From the NCBI GenBank assembly GCA_036320915.1, contig JAXBDG010000017.1:372001-436000 (forward strand): a stretch of 64,000 nt of DNA. Reading direction: 5' to 3'. Of the stretch, positions 34,643 to 46,729 are shown in pieces (within the stretch, counting starts at the first letter, position 1; each line of letters opens with the position of its first letter). The position numbers and the translations under genes were made by a program. The stretch comes from Linnemannia elongata (Eukaryota; Mortierellomycota; Mortierellomycetes; Mortierellales; Mortierellaceae). The notes under the pieces are model-generated. The model did no database searches. It worked only from the letters and a program-made list of their open reading frames with translations, and had not been told where the DNA came from.

Positions 34643-36528
34643 TATTATAGTGTCAATAGGTCAACTGATGGAGGGGTGGGTTGGTTGGGCGAATGGTATC
34701 TTCCTGAAATATCAATGCTAATTGGTTTCAACAGTTAGAGACAGGACAAAGATATTAGTTTCATGTTCTTGGGTTGAAAACGGCACTACCACTATGAACA
34801 ATACGACAGTGGTTCTTCCTTGTTGCCGTTGAGAGTGGCCAGCTGTGTTTGGTCATTCGTCGTCGCCATTGCCATCATTCGTTCTCTCCAACGATCATGG
34901 TCATTGTAGAGGCTGTTATATGCTGAACCAGTGTTTCGTCCGTTGTATTGTCGTTTGAGACACAGCCTGTCAAAAGTAAGGGTGTGATAACAGGAGTGAG
35001 AATTATCAGCCAGGAACCAGGCACCATCACCAAGGCTTGTTCAAAAAAGTGCTAAAAAACGACAAGAGGTGAGGTCTTGGCGGCCTCCACACCTTGCTCT
35101 CACCACTGCCACTGAGCCTTTGAAGAACTGGGCTTCTCTCTTCTTTCTTGACCCGTGGCAAGCTCTCAGCCTTTTTGTTGTTGTTGTTGATTCGATTCCA
35201 GAAAGAGGGATGAGTCAACTGTCAGATGAGGAAGGAGGGAAAGATCCCTTACCTGTTGCTGACACCGACAGTTAAGAAAGAAGGGATGAGGGAGGAAGAG
35301 ATGAGGCGGTAGGGAGAGGATGAAGAAGGAGGGTGGGTGGGCGAAAGGAAGGATGAGGTGAAAAGTTCAAAAAAAAGAAGAGATGATGAGCTCGAAGGGA
35401 AGGGACAATAATAAACCACATAGAAGGTGCACACACCCCTGGTATAATTCAATTGAGAGAGATAGGCGGTTGGATCAAAAAGTCACCTCTCTCACTCGAC
35501 CTGTCTTTGGTCCCGACACTCAACGAAGAAAACTGTAATTTTTTCCTCCATTTTTTCACACACACCATCGACACTCCTTCATCCTTCATCGTTCCTTTCC
35601 TCAACGCCATTCTTTCTCTTTCCTTCACCTTTCTTCCTTCCTCTCTCTAACTTTTCATCCCACCGTCGCACATTCCTTTCTTCTATCTCTACTCCCTTTC
35701 AAAAAAAAAAAAAAAAAAACGGCTCTCATCCATACCAACCAGCTCCCGTCTGTGGCACTTTGTATTTTCTTGTACCTCGTCTGGTAACTCCTACCCACCT
35801 CGTCCTCCCCCAATGGCATCCTGCCATCGTTCTATTATTTTTGTGTATTTGCTTGCGCTTTATGCATGAGCTGAAGCCTTGCTTGTGTTCACACCTTCTT
35901 TCCTCAAAACACCCATACCTAAGGCACGGTGCTGTCTGTTCTTTCTCGCCTTCCTTCCCTTCTGTTCTTCTCACATGCTCTCACCTTTTTTTTTTTTTTT
36001 TTTTTTTTTTTATTTCTCCTCTCTCCTCTTTCGCCCTAGTCCCGTTGGGTGCTCTCGGGTACATTTCAACCGTCCTTGTTCCTTTCCTTCCTTCCACAAA
36101 ACAACAACAACAACGCCCAAAACTCTCTTTTTAATTTTTTTTTTTTGCAGTCCACTTCTCCACTTGCCAAATGTGTTTTGTGGGACAGATAATCGCCTCG
36201 TTGCGTCTCTCCTCTCGTCCTTGATGACCATTTTCAAAAAAACAACAACAACAACAAAATGGCAATTGACATGACAAACCACGCATATCTTCCGTAGCTA
36301 TCCTTTTTCCTCGGTTCGTTCAAAGTGCGAAATACTGCCTAATGGTATATTTATGAATAAAATAAAATAAAATAAAAAGTCGAAAGAAAACTAGACAATC
36401 CGTCTTCCTCCATTCCTTTCTTTCTTCCCTCCATCCTACCACTTCGTCTCCTTCTCCTTCTTCCTTCCCCCTCCTTCCTCTTCCCTTTCCTTCTTCACTC
36501 ATCATCTCAAGAGAGGCTGTCAAGACGT
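34643..36528. other. 1.9-kb intergenic region with homopolymer runs
   Basis: The region includes the upstream side of the coiled-coil gene and the 3' side of the esterase gene. It holds an A run (35701-35719), a 26-base T run (35986-36011) and long C/T-rich stretches (35540-35700, 36400-36500) resembling gene leaders. No conserved coding sequence follows those leaders on the plus strand. A non-coding or unrecognised short transcript is possible but unsupported. Confidence 0.45.
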
Positions 36529-38676
36529 TCAAACCTTGACGGTGCCAATGTAATCATCGCGAACCCTCGCAACAAACTTGGCAATCAACTCATGCGCCTC
36601 TCTCACAACCTTGGCTCCAGAAATCTCTTCAATCAAAGGATAATCATGAGACTTGTCCTCCTTCAAATGAGTCTCAATCTCGACTCCCTCGGCAGTAGCC
36701 TTGACAATAAACCGTTCAATGGAAGGTCTCAACGTTTCAACACCTCCAATAAAGATCTGCATCCGAGGCATGCCGGCCAGGGTAGCCGATTGGATAGGGG
36801 ACGCGTAAGGACTGGTGTGGACCTTAGCTTGGTTTTGGGTGTAGGCTTCGACAAAGAGGGTACCGCCGGTGACGGAGATGTAGTCGTCTAGGTTGTCCTT
36901 GAGGGGTTTAGGGCACATCACCCAAGGGGAGAAGAGAACTTGAGCGGCGGGGACGCCGACGCTGGGGTAGTCATCGCGGATCTTGAGAGCTGTGGTTAAG
37001 CACAGGTTGCCTCCTGCCGAATCACCGCCTGTTTAGAAATGGAGAGATATCAGGTTGTATGTCGGGAAATTAAGTGGTTAATGCAAGGTTTTCTGTGAGT
37101 GTGGGTGAAGTAAAGAGAGGGGACAGCAGTTCTAAGTACTTCAAGATAACAACGCAGACTTGCTCCCAAGTAAATAGAGAAGAAACTTACACATGACAAC
37201 ACGACGAGGGTCAACACCCTGATGTTCGATCAAGTACTTGTAGGCGGCCACGCACTCATTCAATGCGCCAGGGAAGGGTGCCTCAGGCGACAAGGCTAAT
37301 TCACAAAGTGAACAAGAAGGCGATCATAAATAAACATGCGTGTTTGTGGAGTAAAGGTGTGATAGAATTTCTTCCTAAAGAAATAAATATATAGGGTAAA
37401 CAACCCAATGTCCATGAAAACGTAGAGAGTAGAAAGAGAGTAGAAAGAGAGTAGAAAGAGAGTAAAATGACAAAGACGTACTGTACTCGACGGAGAGAAC
37501 TCCGATCTTGAGGTTGTGCTTTTGCTGGAGAACCTTCATCCAGGCCCTGTAGCTGCTGAGGAACATGAGCGCGTCGCCCATCACCATTCCACCGCCTAGT
37601 ATATAAGAAAGAATTCACAAGAGAACAGTAATTTGGATTAGTGCGACAGTCGTTTGAAGTAGAGAGATTATTTTGTTCAGATTAAACAAGAAAAAAACCC
37701 TCCCTGAGAAAAAACCATTAAAGTATACGCCAAGAATCCATATGCACCCTCCTTTACCCGTGTTTGTCCTTTGTCTTTGATATTAATGATACTCCTGTTC
37801 ATTATTACCCCCACCTCCATTGACTTTAACTTACCGTGAATAGCAAACATGACAATATCGCAGCCACTTCCAATATCTGCAACAGTGTGCTTCTTGGAAA
37901 GATCCTTCTTCAACTGGTCCTTATTGACCTGATCCTTAAATGGGATCCAGAACCCCTTCCACCCCTGCCCTTTGACAGGAGTCGCCCACTTGTCCTTGGA
38001 CGATTGCAAGAAAGTTCCTGTCTTGAGGTGAACGATGCTGTTGGAAAAGTTCATCATGGTCCTTGACTGAGCCACATTGAGGACGGAGCCGCCCATCATG
38101 AGCCGAAGGAGTTGGACCATGATCCCCTCGTGCAGGGCTTGACCCTTGGGTGTCCTGCCAAAGATCTTACGGATTGTTGTGCGCAGGATGTTCGCCGCTG
38201 TTTTTTTTTTGTTGTTGTTGTTGTTGTAGTAGTTCGTTTGTTGGGTCGATGATTGAAGTGCAGTGGGGGTGAGCAGCAGGACCCATATATAAAAAAGATA
38301 GAGGAGGAGCAAATTGAGTTAGAAACACCGGTTGATTTTGGGGAAGCAGAGAGAAACGAGTTATTTCCCACTTTCAGAAACATGCAAGAACCAAAACGCA
38401 TCAAAGACAACAAAGAGTCATTGAGAGAAGTCTTTTAGTCCATACTGAGGTAGATGAACAGACGAGAGAAAGCAATCGGTGTCCTATAGTCATACAGAAT
38501 AATAAACACAGCGTATTAGTTCCAGAATCATACCATGCACTTCTTCAAACAATCGGTCTCAGTTGCAAAAAAGATTGCGCCTCGTCTTATATGCGTCGCT
38601 CGGATGGGTGGAAACAAATCGGCGATACATACCAGTACTTGACGGCGTTCTGGTTCTGGGAGAGAGCGAACGTCAT
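36529..38676 (-). CDS. Alpha/beta-hydrolase, hormone-sensitive-lipase family esterase
   Basis: Six exons (38676-38633, 38483-38446, 38197-37835, 37595-37482, 37295-37191, 37028-36529) give 387 residues. The oxyanion-hole motif HGGGM is created exactly at the exon 3/exon 4 junction. The nucleophile elbow GDSAGGN is created at the exon 5/exon 6 junction, which strongly supports the model. The catalytic Asp is probably in the GGVETLRPS region and the His in KSHDYPL near the C terminus. The set HGGG plus GDSAGG defines the HSL/alpha-beta-hydrolase-3 group, which acts on short-chain esters, lipids or deacetylation substrates. No signal peptide is seen, but a hydrophobic N terminus (IAFSRLFIYL) may associate with membranes. 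Substrate cannot be assigned. Intron 4 contains a tandem 13-bp GTAGAAAGAGA-type repeat (about 37428-37462). Confidence 0.88.
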
Positions 38677-39988
38677 GATGGATGGATGGTTGTGGGGTAT
38701 TTCGGTTGGTGTTGTTATCTCGGTTAGTATCTGGGAATGGCTTGTTGTTCAACAGCAAAGTTGAAGACGGATGGGGTATGGTGTATGAGGGAAGCGAGGA
38801 AAAGGAGGACAGAAATCTGTGGAGAAAGATAGAAAAGAAAAAAGAGAGAAAAGAAGAGAGAAAGGGAGAGAAAAGTAGTCGAGGGAGTCCGACACACAAA
38901 TGAGAAATCAAATTCAAATTCGGTTCTGTCAGTCCAATCATAAACAACACACTCCATCGGCTCGGACAGGGCTCACCGTTCAACCAACACGATCATAAAA
39001 TGAAAGAAATACAAGTAGGCCCTTCGAGTGAAGTGTACACGCAAGATCGCGCCATGCACTTAAGAAAATATGGACATTGTGTTTTGTGGAGCAGAGTGGA
39101 GAATGATAGGGGGGCAAAGGGTCTTCTGTTCGGTAAAATGTCTTAGATTGTCGAAACATAAATTTGGTTTTGCTCAATAGACAAGGGCACAGCGACGTGT
39201 CCGATTGTCCCTGAAGTCCATGCAACAACCGGTCATTACCCGTTGCGTATGTTTGTGCCTGTGCAGTGCGCAGGGGGCTCATGGCTCATACGCAAAGGGA
39301 AGGGGCAACGGGATAACTGGCATGTGGCAGCCTAGCGTTCATAGCGACGTTTTTTTTTGATCCTCCGATGTCGGATCCTCCTCCTAGGTAAGAACCGTTT
39401 CATTAGACCAAACGATTATCGCGTTGGCAGTTGATAGAGATTGTAGGCACTGTTTCCTTAATAAGCATTGGAGACGAGGGTTAGCAAACGTTGGTAGTGG
39501 TATCTTTGGAAAAGACCTCTTTATATCTATTAATATCATATATGAACTTGAAGACGAGGGTCAGCAAGCGTTGGTAGTGGTGTCTTTGGAAAAGGGGAAG
39601 AACACCAAAACCACCACGCTTCCCCTTTTTTCTATCTACATAGCATCTACAGTGTCTTAGTATTGTGATGTGGTCCTGGGCGCGGAAACAGGACAATAGG
39701 TGCGTGCAAGAAGTTGTAGCACTGAAAAGTGAAAGCTCAAACTGGTGGGTGCAAAATCTGCAGAATGTTGGGCACAAGACAAGGTGGCTTATTCAAGCCA
39801 AACGGAAAGATAGCTTTATATCCTTTTACGTTTGTTTGTACTCCCTCTCATATCTGTCAATCAAGGTGCATCTCATAGCCAACAATATTAGTATTTAGTA
39901 TCTCCATTTGCTTACCCCGCCAGCATTTGTCAAGTGGCTTCTTTGAAACTAACAACTCCATCCTGTAGGAACAAACAGATCGGCTGTT
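38677..39988. other. Intergenic region with a direct repeat
   Basis: This lies between the start of the esterase gene and the 3' end of the next minus-strand gene. The esterase leader is purine-rich on the plus strand (38790-38880). A pair of 44-bp direct repeats lies at 39471-39594. No gene was recognised. Confidence 0.5.
39471..39594. repeat. 44-bp direct repeat pair, 80-bp period
   Basis: Units 39471-39514 and 39551-39594 differ at four of 44 positions. Both contain CGTTGGTAGTGGT and CTTTGGAAAAG. The spacer between them is AT-rich. Only two copies are present in the window. Confidence 0.8.
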
Positions 39989-42602
39989 TTATTGTCCATC
40001 GGGAATGTGACAACGCCTTGGTTTTTTGAATGATGGCCGGAGCCACGACAACGGCACCTTGGGGTTCGGGCTTGGATGAACCTTCACTTGACGAATCTGG
40101 TTGACCGTCTGCTGGACCTTCCCTTGGATATGTTCGAAGATCTTCATCATATGGACAAGTGGGAATACGTTAATCGCCTCTGGGGCAATGTATGTGGACG
40201 CAAACCTATGCATTATGTAGGTCGCCTCTGCATGTATCCGCATTGTGTAGAACTCTATCAGTGGTTCTAAAACAAAGGAAAGAACGGATTTCGACAAGAC
40301 CACAACAATATCAATAACTAGGAGATAATAAAGATTTTAGAATCAAAGCGAACAGAAAGCAGTGTACAACATACCTCGAACGAGCACGCCAATGACGGTA
40401 ACGTCACCCTCCGGCTGAAGCTTCACTATTGAGTCCAACGCTGCTTTCATTTCTTGTCCAAGTTTCGTGAGATCATCCCATATCTGCCCCTGACCTGTGT
40501 TCCTGGCGATCTTGCCTTCCAACAACAGAACCGAAACCTGCTGCTTTCCAACTTGTGTTGTGAGTGCGTAGTCTGGTATAAGCAAGCTTGACTCTGCGCC
40601 TCGAGTTTCATCCTGCACAGGTGTCCTATTTAAAACAAACATATGTGTCAGCTAAATGTAAAGAAACACGCCAACATGCCACTTATTGCGAGGAGTAGGA
40701 ATAGCTTACCAATCACTCCTTGTATGTTTCAGCTTGCCAAAATATGTATCGAGGAAAGGCCCCAACTGACATTTCAAGTACGTATCCTCATTTCGAGATC
40801 TGGTGCTCCAAAGCTGCGCAGTGTCTGCCATCTTCGTCAAAATGGACTTGAGAGTACGGTTTTGAGGGGGAGAGTCATCCAACGATTGTGCGAACGCCTC
40901 AGACTTGGTTTGCGCCAGTCGATGCGCCCACTGATGCGCCTCTATGACAGCCTCATTCGAGAGTGGTAGCACTGGGTCTCTAACAGTTTCACAAATGGCG
41001 TCCCAGGTTTCGTCCTCGACTTCTCCTTGTAGACCTCCTGTTTGATATTCTGCTTCGACTAGGAAAGCAAAGTTGACAACCCTGTGCAAAGTGACGTACA
41101 AAGGTAGTAAGAAAGAGTTGAGTCCATCTGTAGCCAATCTACCATTTGAGACGACAACATATAAGCGATCCTGGCAGTTAAAGACTTACAACATCTCATA
41201 TGGCTCTGTAAGACCGCCGTTATTTTCGACAATCCGCCTTCTGCATGCCATTAGGTCGCCACCAACCTCGATTCCATTGCACACCCAAAAGTTATCAACA
41301 TCAGAGTTCAGTCTTCCAGGACCATCTAAGAAGTCCCAAGTATACAATCTGGATGTCGACAGCTTTAGATCGTCAATATCCACGAAGTTCAAATCTGCAG
41401 GATCCGAGGACAGAAGATCCGTTCCAAGGTACTGCCGGGAGGAATAAATGGGTGGAGTGGAGCCAGGCGTGGAATAGAAGTCATCAGCCACCGGGGCTAC
41501 TCCATGATGATCGGGCACTATATAGTTGAAGTCGTTCACTCATTAGCACAAGTTTGCATCAATAATACTTGATACTTGACTGGCTAAAGGTTAAAGTCCA
41601 CTCACGATTCTCCGGTGCAAGAGCTCTTCCGAGTGAAACTATTAAGAGGGAGAAAAGATAGTATTGTTAACAAGATTGGTAGACGACACAAAGAAGCAGA
41701 ATCTGTTGTCCAAATTGTATTCACCTCTATTCCGGGGGGTTTCCTGGAGAGCGCGGTCGAAGGGGTCGCCGGGGTGCTTTGTGGGGACTAAACAGTATCA
41801 ACGAGAGCCAAAGAGGCAAAACGACAGTAAGCAGCAGCAAGACTAGAACGAAAATCGCTAACACAGCTTCCTGGGTCTATCATAAAGTGCCTCGTCATAT
41901 GAAATTGTGCTCACATCTGTTCCGAGGTGTGTTGGGTGATGCCTCCGCCAATTTGTCGACAGGATCTCTTGGGTGCTTCTGGCCAGCTAGTAAAGCGTTG
42001 GACAAAAAATTGTTCACGTTAATGCATGTAGAGCACATGAACGAGTCATAACGAGTCTCTAGACCAACCAATTTGGTAAGTTCCTTACCTGCACCGATAA
42101 CGTTGAGGGATGGCAAGTATGACGCGGATGAGCTTTCTGACACTGGGGGCGCCACCAGACCTGCGAGAAAAAACGAATTTGAATCCAATCAACATCAGAC
42201 CTTGTACGCTCAGGGTAAGTAACAAGGCACATTATTTTGTACAAAATTACCAAGATAGTTCCCAAAATCATCGGCAATTTGCTTGAGTCCTGCAGCTCTT
42301 GTGATCGTGCCTGCTCTTCTGGCCGTTACGATGGTGTCGACTTTTGATTCCACTTCGCTCCAGAACAGCTCAGAGGAATTGTCTTGAAATTCCGTGAAGC
42401 CTTCCACCAATCTTTTGCTCCGCTGCCTCTCTATTTGCGATGCCTGGAGTAGAAGGGTGTATGAAGCGACGGCAGAACTCCTGTCCGTGTAGCCAAACTT
42501 TCTTACAAAGGTTTGAAAGGTAACATGCTCCTCGCCTTTTTTTTTGTCAAGAGCCCAGGCAATATGATCTGGCTTTGCTCGAGATGAAACTGGTATTTCC
42601 AT
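39989..42602 (-). CDS. Uncharacterised protein with PD-(D/E)XK nuclease-like core
   Basis: Nine exons are phase-consistent: 42602-42251, 42160-42089, 41986-41915, 41787-41725, 41638-41606, 41517-41190, 41081-40710, 40625-40375 and 40266-39989, giving 606 residues. The N-terminal region (1-117) is helical and unrecognised. Short exons 2-5 encode a linker. The C-terminal half shows the order expected of a restriction-endonuclease-like fold. A helix bearing Glu (NEDTYLKCQLGPFLDTYFG) is followed by a strand with the catalytic Asp (SLLIPDYALT), then a strand with E-x-K (SVLLLEGKIA). A helix (IWDDLTKLGQEMKAAL) and a strand (VTVIGVLVRG) complete the pattern. Similar nuclease-like domains occur in Crinkler-type and other lineage-expanded fungal proteins. 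No Crinkler N-terminal signature or signal peptide is seen. Activity is inferred from motif order only. Introns 1-5 are all phase 1. Confidence 0.72.
41725..41986 (-). repeat. Duplicated small exon (exons 3 and 4) within the nuclease-like gene
   Basis: Exon 3 (41986-41915) and exon 4 (41787-41725) both encode a KHPxDPxDxxxE...PRNR pattern. Both start and end in phase 1. The introns that follow also begin alike (GTGAGCACAATTT and GTGAATACAATTT), so the unit copied included exon and intron. Confidence 0.75.
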
Positions 42603-44117
42603 TGAAAACTGAAAAAAACGACTCTTTCGTTAGTAAAAGTTCATATTTAAAGAAACTGCTTTGATGCGAAAATAAAGTTTTTACAGTCAGCCTGGCTGAC
42701 AGACCGCGAACTAAATCTGTGTGCAGCTCATAGAGCCGCGACTGCAATTAACAAATGAAGTTACTAAATTCGACTATGTAGACGCAGCCAGCTTGGCTGA
42801 TGGACCGCGAACTAAATCCATGTGCAGCTCAGGGAGCCGTGACTGCAAATGTCCACATAGTTGATTGAGTAGCGCATAATGAACGATAAAACTTGCCTTG
42901 ACTTTGAAAAGAGAGAAAAAGAAGGGAGAGAGAGAGAGAGAAAGAGAAAGACGTGTGTATAAGTAAGAAGAACAGGGAAGAGGGGAAGAGGGGAAGAGAA
43001 CAACGATGAGTGTGGCGGGTGATGAAAAGAGGGTGGGGTATCCAAAAAGTATTTCCTAGCAGTATAGGAAATACTGATTATTTGCCCTTAGTGCCACTTA
43101 TTAAGGGTAGTTTAAAATAAATTTGGCTGTCGAGGTGGAAATAAAGGAGTCTTGCGCTCCCATGCCTGAGAGTCATGCCTGAAAGAGGGTGTGCCCTCGC
43201 CTCGCATCTCTTTCTCTACTGTAGGCGAAGCAGAACTGTATGATCCAAACAATGAGCGCACAATTCCAATTGCCACCAAACCCGACGCTATCGAACGGGA
43301 CCTTCTTCCTAACCTTATACAAACAATCTTGTCATGAGGAACTCTAGCTACAGGGTTATCAATATGCCTTGGGGTAACGCCAGGCAACATGAAGAAGACT
43401 TTTTCAAATCATCTCCTCTGTGGTTGCAGGTGCCAGACGTAAACAATACATTCTTTATACTCATATCAAAAAAGGAGCTCCCTTTCCACAAAATGGATAT
43501 CCTTGACCTGATCTTCAAGTGCGAAGAGAAGATCACCGCTTGGGCCCACCTGTGCTGAGCGCGGGTATGGCTAAGTCCAAGTGCAGAGTGGTCTCAGACT
43601 CAGGACCTCAGAGGAAATCGTACGTGCAGTTGAAAAAATGTACCAGAAAAGGGGGGTAAACGTTGCTGCAAGAAGGACTGTCTTTTCAATCATCAAATTG
43701 ATGAATTAGAATTTTGTAGCTGCGTGACTCTTAAGCCACTTTACCTCCCATGGATTATTCCGACACTATCATTGGCACATTCCTCCAAATTAGCAGTCAT
43801 AGTTATCTTTAGAACTATAAATAAGTTGGACATGCCAGAGCCTAGTGGTTTCCTTATCCTTGTGCAGGTGCATGAATTTACCAGTGAAGCTTCCGCTGAG
43901 GTCAATTTATTGCTGTTTGAAAACTTTCATCCATTACCCCGTCTTCAAGATGAGCTTGCCTTGTCTTGCGGCAATTTTTGCAAGGTCTTCGGACCTAAAA
44001 TTATTCTCTTCAATTCAATTCAAAAAAAAAAAAGAAAACCAGTTTCGCTTGTAACGTTTATATGTGCTCTATTATGAGTGCTGCAAGGACGTAAATGTGT
44101 AAAGAGGGGAAAAATTG
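42603..44117. other. 1.5-kb intergenic region with a promoter-side repeat
   Basis: The nearer half is the upstream region of the nuclease-like gene and contains a 57-bp direct repeat (42691-42848) and a G/A-rich leader-like run (42900-43000). Two open frames on the plus strand (43334-43558 and 43724-44077) show no recognisable motif and were not accepted as genes. They could be remnants of a decayed element. Confidence 0.45.
42691..42848. repeat. 57-bp direct repeat pair upstream of the nuclease-like gene
   Basis: Units 42691-42747 and 42792-42848 (period 101) match at about 49 of 57 positions. Both contain GACCGCGAACTAAATC and TGTGCAGCTCA. They begin about 90 bases upstream of the start codon of the minus-strand gene, so they could be promoter elements. 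Confidence 0.75.
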
Positions 44118-45128
44118 CTATTGGGACCCGTATGCGTCGTCAAGTAGCTTCCTGTTTCGAAGTGCGTCCTGTGGTCTCTCCAGATCCACTGCCCACAATG
44201 CAGCTCTAGGAGAAGAAGAGAAAACGAGGTAAGTGAATGTCATCATCATTCTATCACAATGCGCTAAAGTGAAAGAGAAAAAAATCTTGGCGAGTCGAGA
44301 GCAGATACGGTATGGGACTTACCCAATAGTGTTCGTGAATCCAAAGAGGACGCCAAGAAAGGGGACCAGCTCCAGAGCCTGGGAAACAAACGCAAAGGCC
44401 GTGTAATCCGCCTGTCGCTGCCTGATCCATTCCTTACGTTCATCTTCCGTCATCCGCTTCATGTCAAAGTAGCGACGATGGATATCAGGCACAATCGCCT
44501 TTCCGTTGATGTAACAAAAGACCACCGACCCTACCACGGGGATAAAGTTCAATGGCAGGGTGACCAGCCAGAGAGCGATCCGTTGTCCGAATTGCAATGA
44601 GGCATCCTTGACGACATCACGACGACGCTTCTTGACAACAGGCTTTCCTGCAGTCGAAGAGACTTGAATGGTGTCATCACTGTCGTCGCTGTTCTTTGCT
44701 TTGTGTTCGTGATGTTCGACGGTTGCAAGAGGTCCAAGGAGGACGTTATTGTAGGACATGACGGATTTGAAGAGTCCCTTTGACTTCTCCCGCTTGAAGA
44801 CTTCGCCCATGACGAGTGTGACCAAGAGAGTGGTCTCGCCCATAGTCAAGATCATGGCTGACCAAGTGGGCAGATTGAATCCGAGGAACGTCATGGATTG
44901 TGCGGAAGGGAAGAAGAAGGAGAGTGAAGCAAGGAGGAAACGGAGGAATGCATAAATCATCCGGCGTTGGAATTTGAAGGTGAAAGCGGAGAGGGGGAGG
45001 AGGACCAGGAGGGTGACACAGAAGGAGTAGACAAGCGATTTTAGGAACTGGGGAGCCAGTTTCCGGAAATGTTGGAAGAGGTACATGATCCCGAGGAGAG
45101 GGTAGAGTGCACCGCCCTGTTGTGGCAT
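44118..45128 (-). CDS. EI24/RRT8-like multi-pass membrane protein
   Basis: Two exons (45128-44323 and 44205-44118) give 297 residues. Hydrophobic helices occur at about 30-50, 60-78, 88-115, 190-215 and 240-262. A hydrophilic Lys/Asp-rich loop (about 130-175) separates the first and second groups. The combination SLQFGQRIALWLVTLPLNFIP, GSVVFCYINGKAI and a late FVSQALELVPFLGVLFGFTNTIGAALWA element recalls the EI24 domain family. Fungal members include the outer-spore-wall/lipid-droplet proteins Rrt8, Lds1 and Lds2. These act at ER, lipid droplets and spore walls, but their biochemical role is unclear. The short last exon supplies only 29 codons. It is divergent from the HIT gene. Confidence 0.68.
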
Positions 45129-45673
45129 CCTTGTAAGCTGTGTTGATATGAGTGCTTGGTGTTGGTGATGTTGGTGGTGTATCCTGACAGTGTGGTTTGT
45201 TGTTGTTGTTGCTGTAGTTTGAAGAGAAAAGAAGAGAAAGTAAGTGAAGAGAGGAGAATGAAAGAATAAAAAAGCAATAAAGAATTGATGGAATTGTCAT
45301 TCACTCTGCTTCATTCTTTCTTGGCAAAGAGAACGTCGCTTTTTAGCATAAGCTCGTGTCTATGTGGCTTGTTCCGTGTCAGCGCGGCTCCTCTTCTTAC
45401 CTTCCTTCCCGGGCCGACTAATGCATTCGCTCATTGCTTCACTTTCAATGCATTCGCCTTAACTACACTTTTCTCTCTTTACACACGATCGCACATCAAC
45501 TTGGCCTTACTTTTGACGGTCTCAACCGTTCCTCTCACCATCGTTTCAACAGCACACCTGATAAACCCAAGCGACTTCTTTCAGACCTCCTTTTTTCAAG
45601 TCCCGGTACACAACCTACCTTTACTAACAAACCGCTACAACCACGAGCAACAGGACAATAACAGTAGGAGAGA
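45129..45673. promoter_or_regulatory. Divergent promoter between EI24-like and HIT genes
   Basis: These 545 bases lie between two start codons facing away from each other. Both sides show leader-like composition, with CAACAA runs on the minus strand near 45200-45220 and C/T tracts on the plus strand from 45400. No defined motif was found. Confidence 0.5.
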
Positions 45674-46729
45674 ATGACAATCATTGACAGAATTCTGTGT
45701 CGACCTTGCATCTTTTGTGCGATTGCCGATGGCAGCACCCCGACCAAGCTCGTTTACAAGGTAATTCAACCTCACTGTTTCACCATAGTGGAGCAACTAG
45801 ACGGGAGTGCTACTCAGAGAATGGAGTATGAGGAATGGACTGGTGATAATTTTTGTGACTCGTTAAAAAAACGTTGTGCCTGGAAAAAAAAAAAAAAAAA
45901 AAAAAAAGTGATCGGGAGTGTGCAAGGAATAGGGGAATGTTTGTATGTCTGACTTACTGACCATCACTTCTTTGCGCTCACTCTGCCCTCTTACTTCGAC
46001 TTCATCTATGCCCATGAACAGGACGACGAGATTGCGGCATTCAACGACATCAACCCGGCAGCGGAGACACATATCCTGATCGTGCCTGTCGATCACGTCA
46101 AGAGTGTCAAGACTATGACGACCGATCACATTCCTCTGCTGGAGAAGATGCATCAAAAGGGCATTGATCTCCTCAAAGAACGCGGACACGATCCTGAACA
46201 GTCAAGGTATGATTCTATGCTTTGTATTGTGATAGGAATGGTGTTAAAATAAGACTATTGAAACGAGACGAGACAGGAAAGAGTGATTTGTGAAGGAACA
46301 AGGCGATAGGCGGGAGTATGAAAAGAAGGTCTGGAGCGGAAGAGAAGAGTATCGAAATCGCCGATGTTTTTAAATGTAGGAGAGAAAGAGGGGATATAAA
46401 AAGAATTCAGGAAAAGAAGAACAGGATGGGCACCGGATCGAGACCGTCAACGGCTGCAATGCAGGAACCTTATTCCTTCAAGAAAGAATTAGTTTGCTGA
46501 CATGGCTTTTCGTCTGCTTATTTCCTTCGTGAATGTGCCTAGGCTTGGGTTCCACGTGCCGCCATTCAACACGGTGGACCACTTGCATCTCCACGTTGTG
46601 GGAGGGGCCATGAAATCCAACTTTCGAAAACTCAAGTACGAGACGGGCCGCATGTGGTACATGGATCTCACGCAGTTGCAGGCTACCCTCGACAAGAAGC
46701 GGAGGCTGCAAGAAAGCGCTCGTCTTTAA
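45674..46729 (+). CDS. HIT-family nucleotide hydrolase (HINT3-like)
   Basis: Exons 45674-45760, 46022-46206 and 46543-46729 encode 152 residues. The N terminus CRPCIFCAIADGSTPTKLVYK contains the C-x-x-C of many HIT proteins. Exon 2 carries DDEIAAFNDINPAAETHILIVP, and exon 3 carries the catalytic histidine triad in DHLHLHVVG. The tail ends with a basic helix that includes QATLDKKRRLQ. This matches the Hint3/aprataxin-like branch of small fungal HIT proteins, which hydrolyse nucleotide phosphoramidates or related adenylated compounds. Intron 1 (261 nt) contains a 24-base A run (45884-45907) and intron 2 (336 nt) is long for this window. AATAAA at about 46845 lies downstream. Confidence 0.87.

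Noticed and set aside
43334..44077. Two plus-strand open frames in the 42.6-44.1 kb gap
   Set aside because: No motif, no codon bias typical of neighbours and no plausible splice partners.
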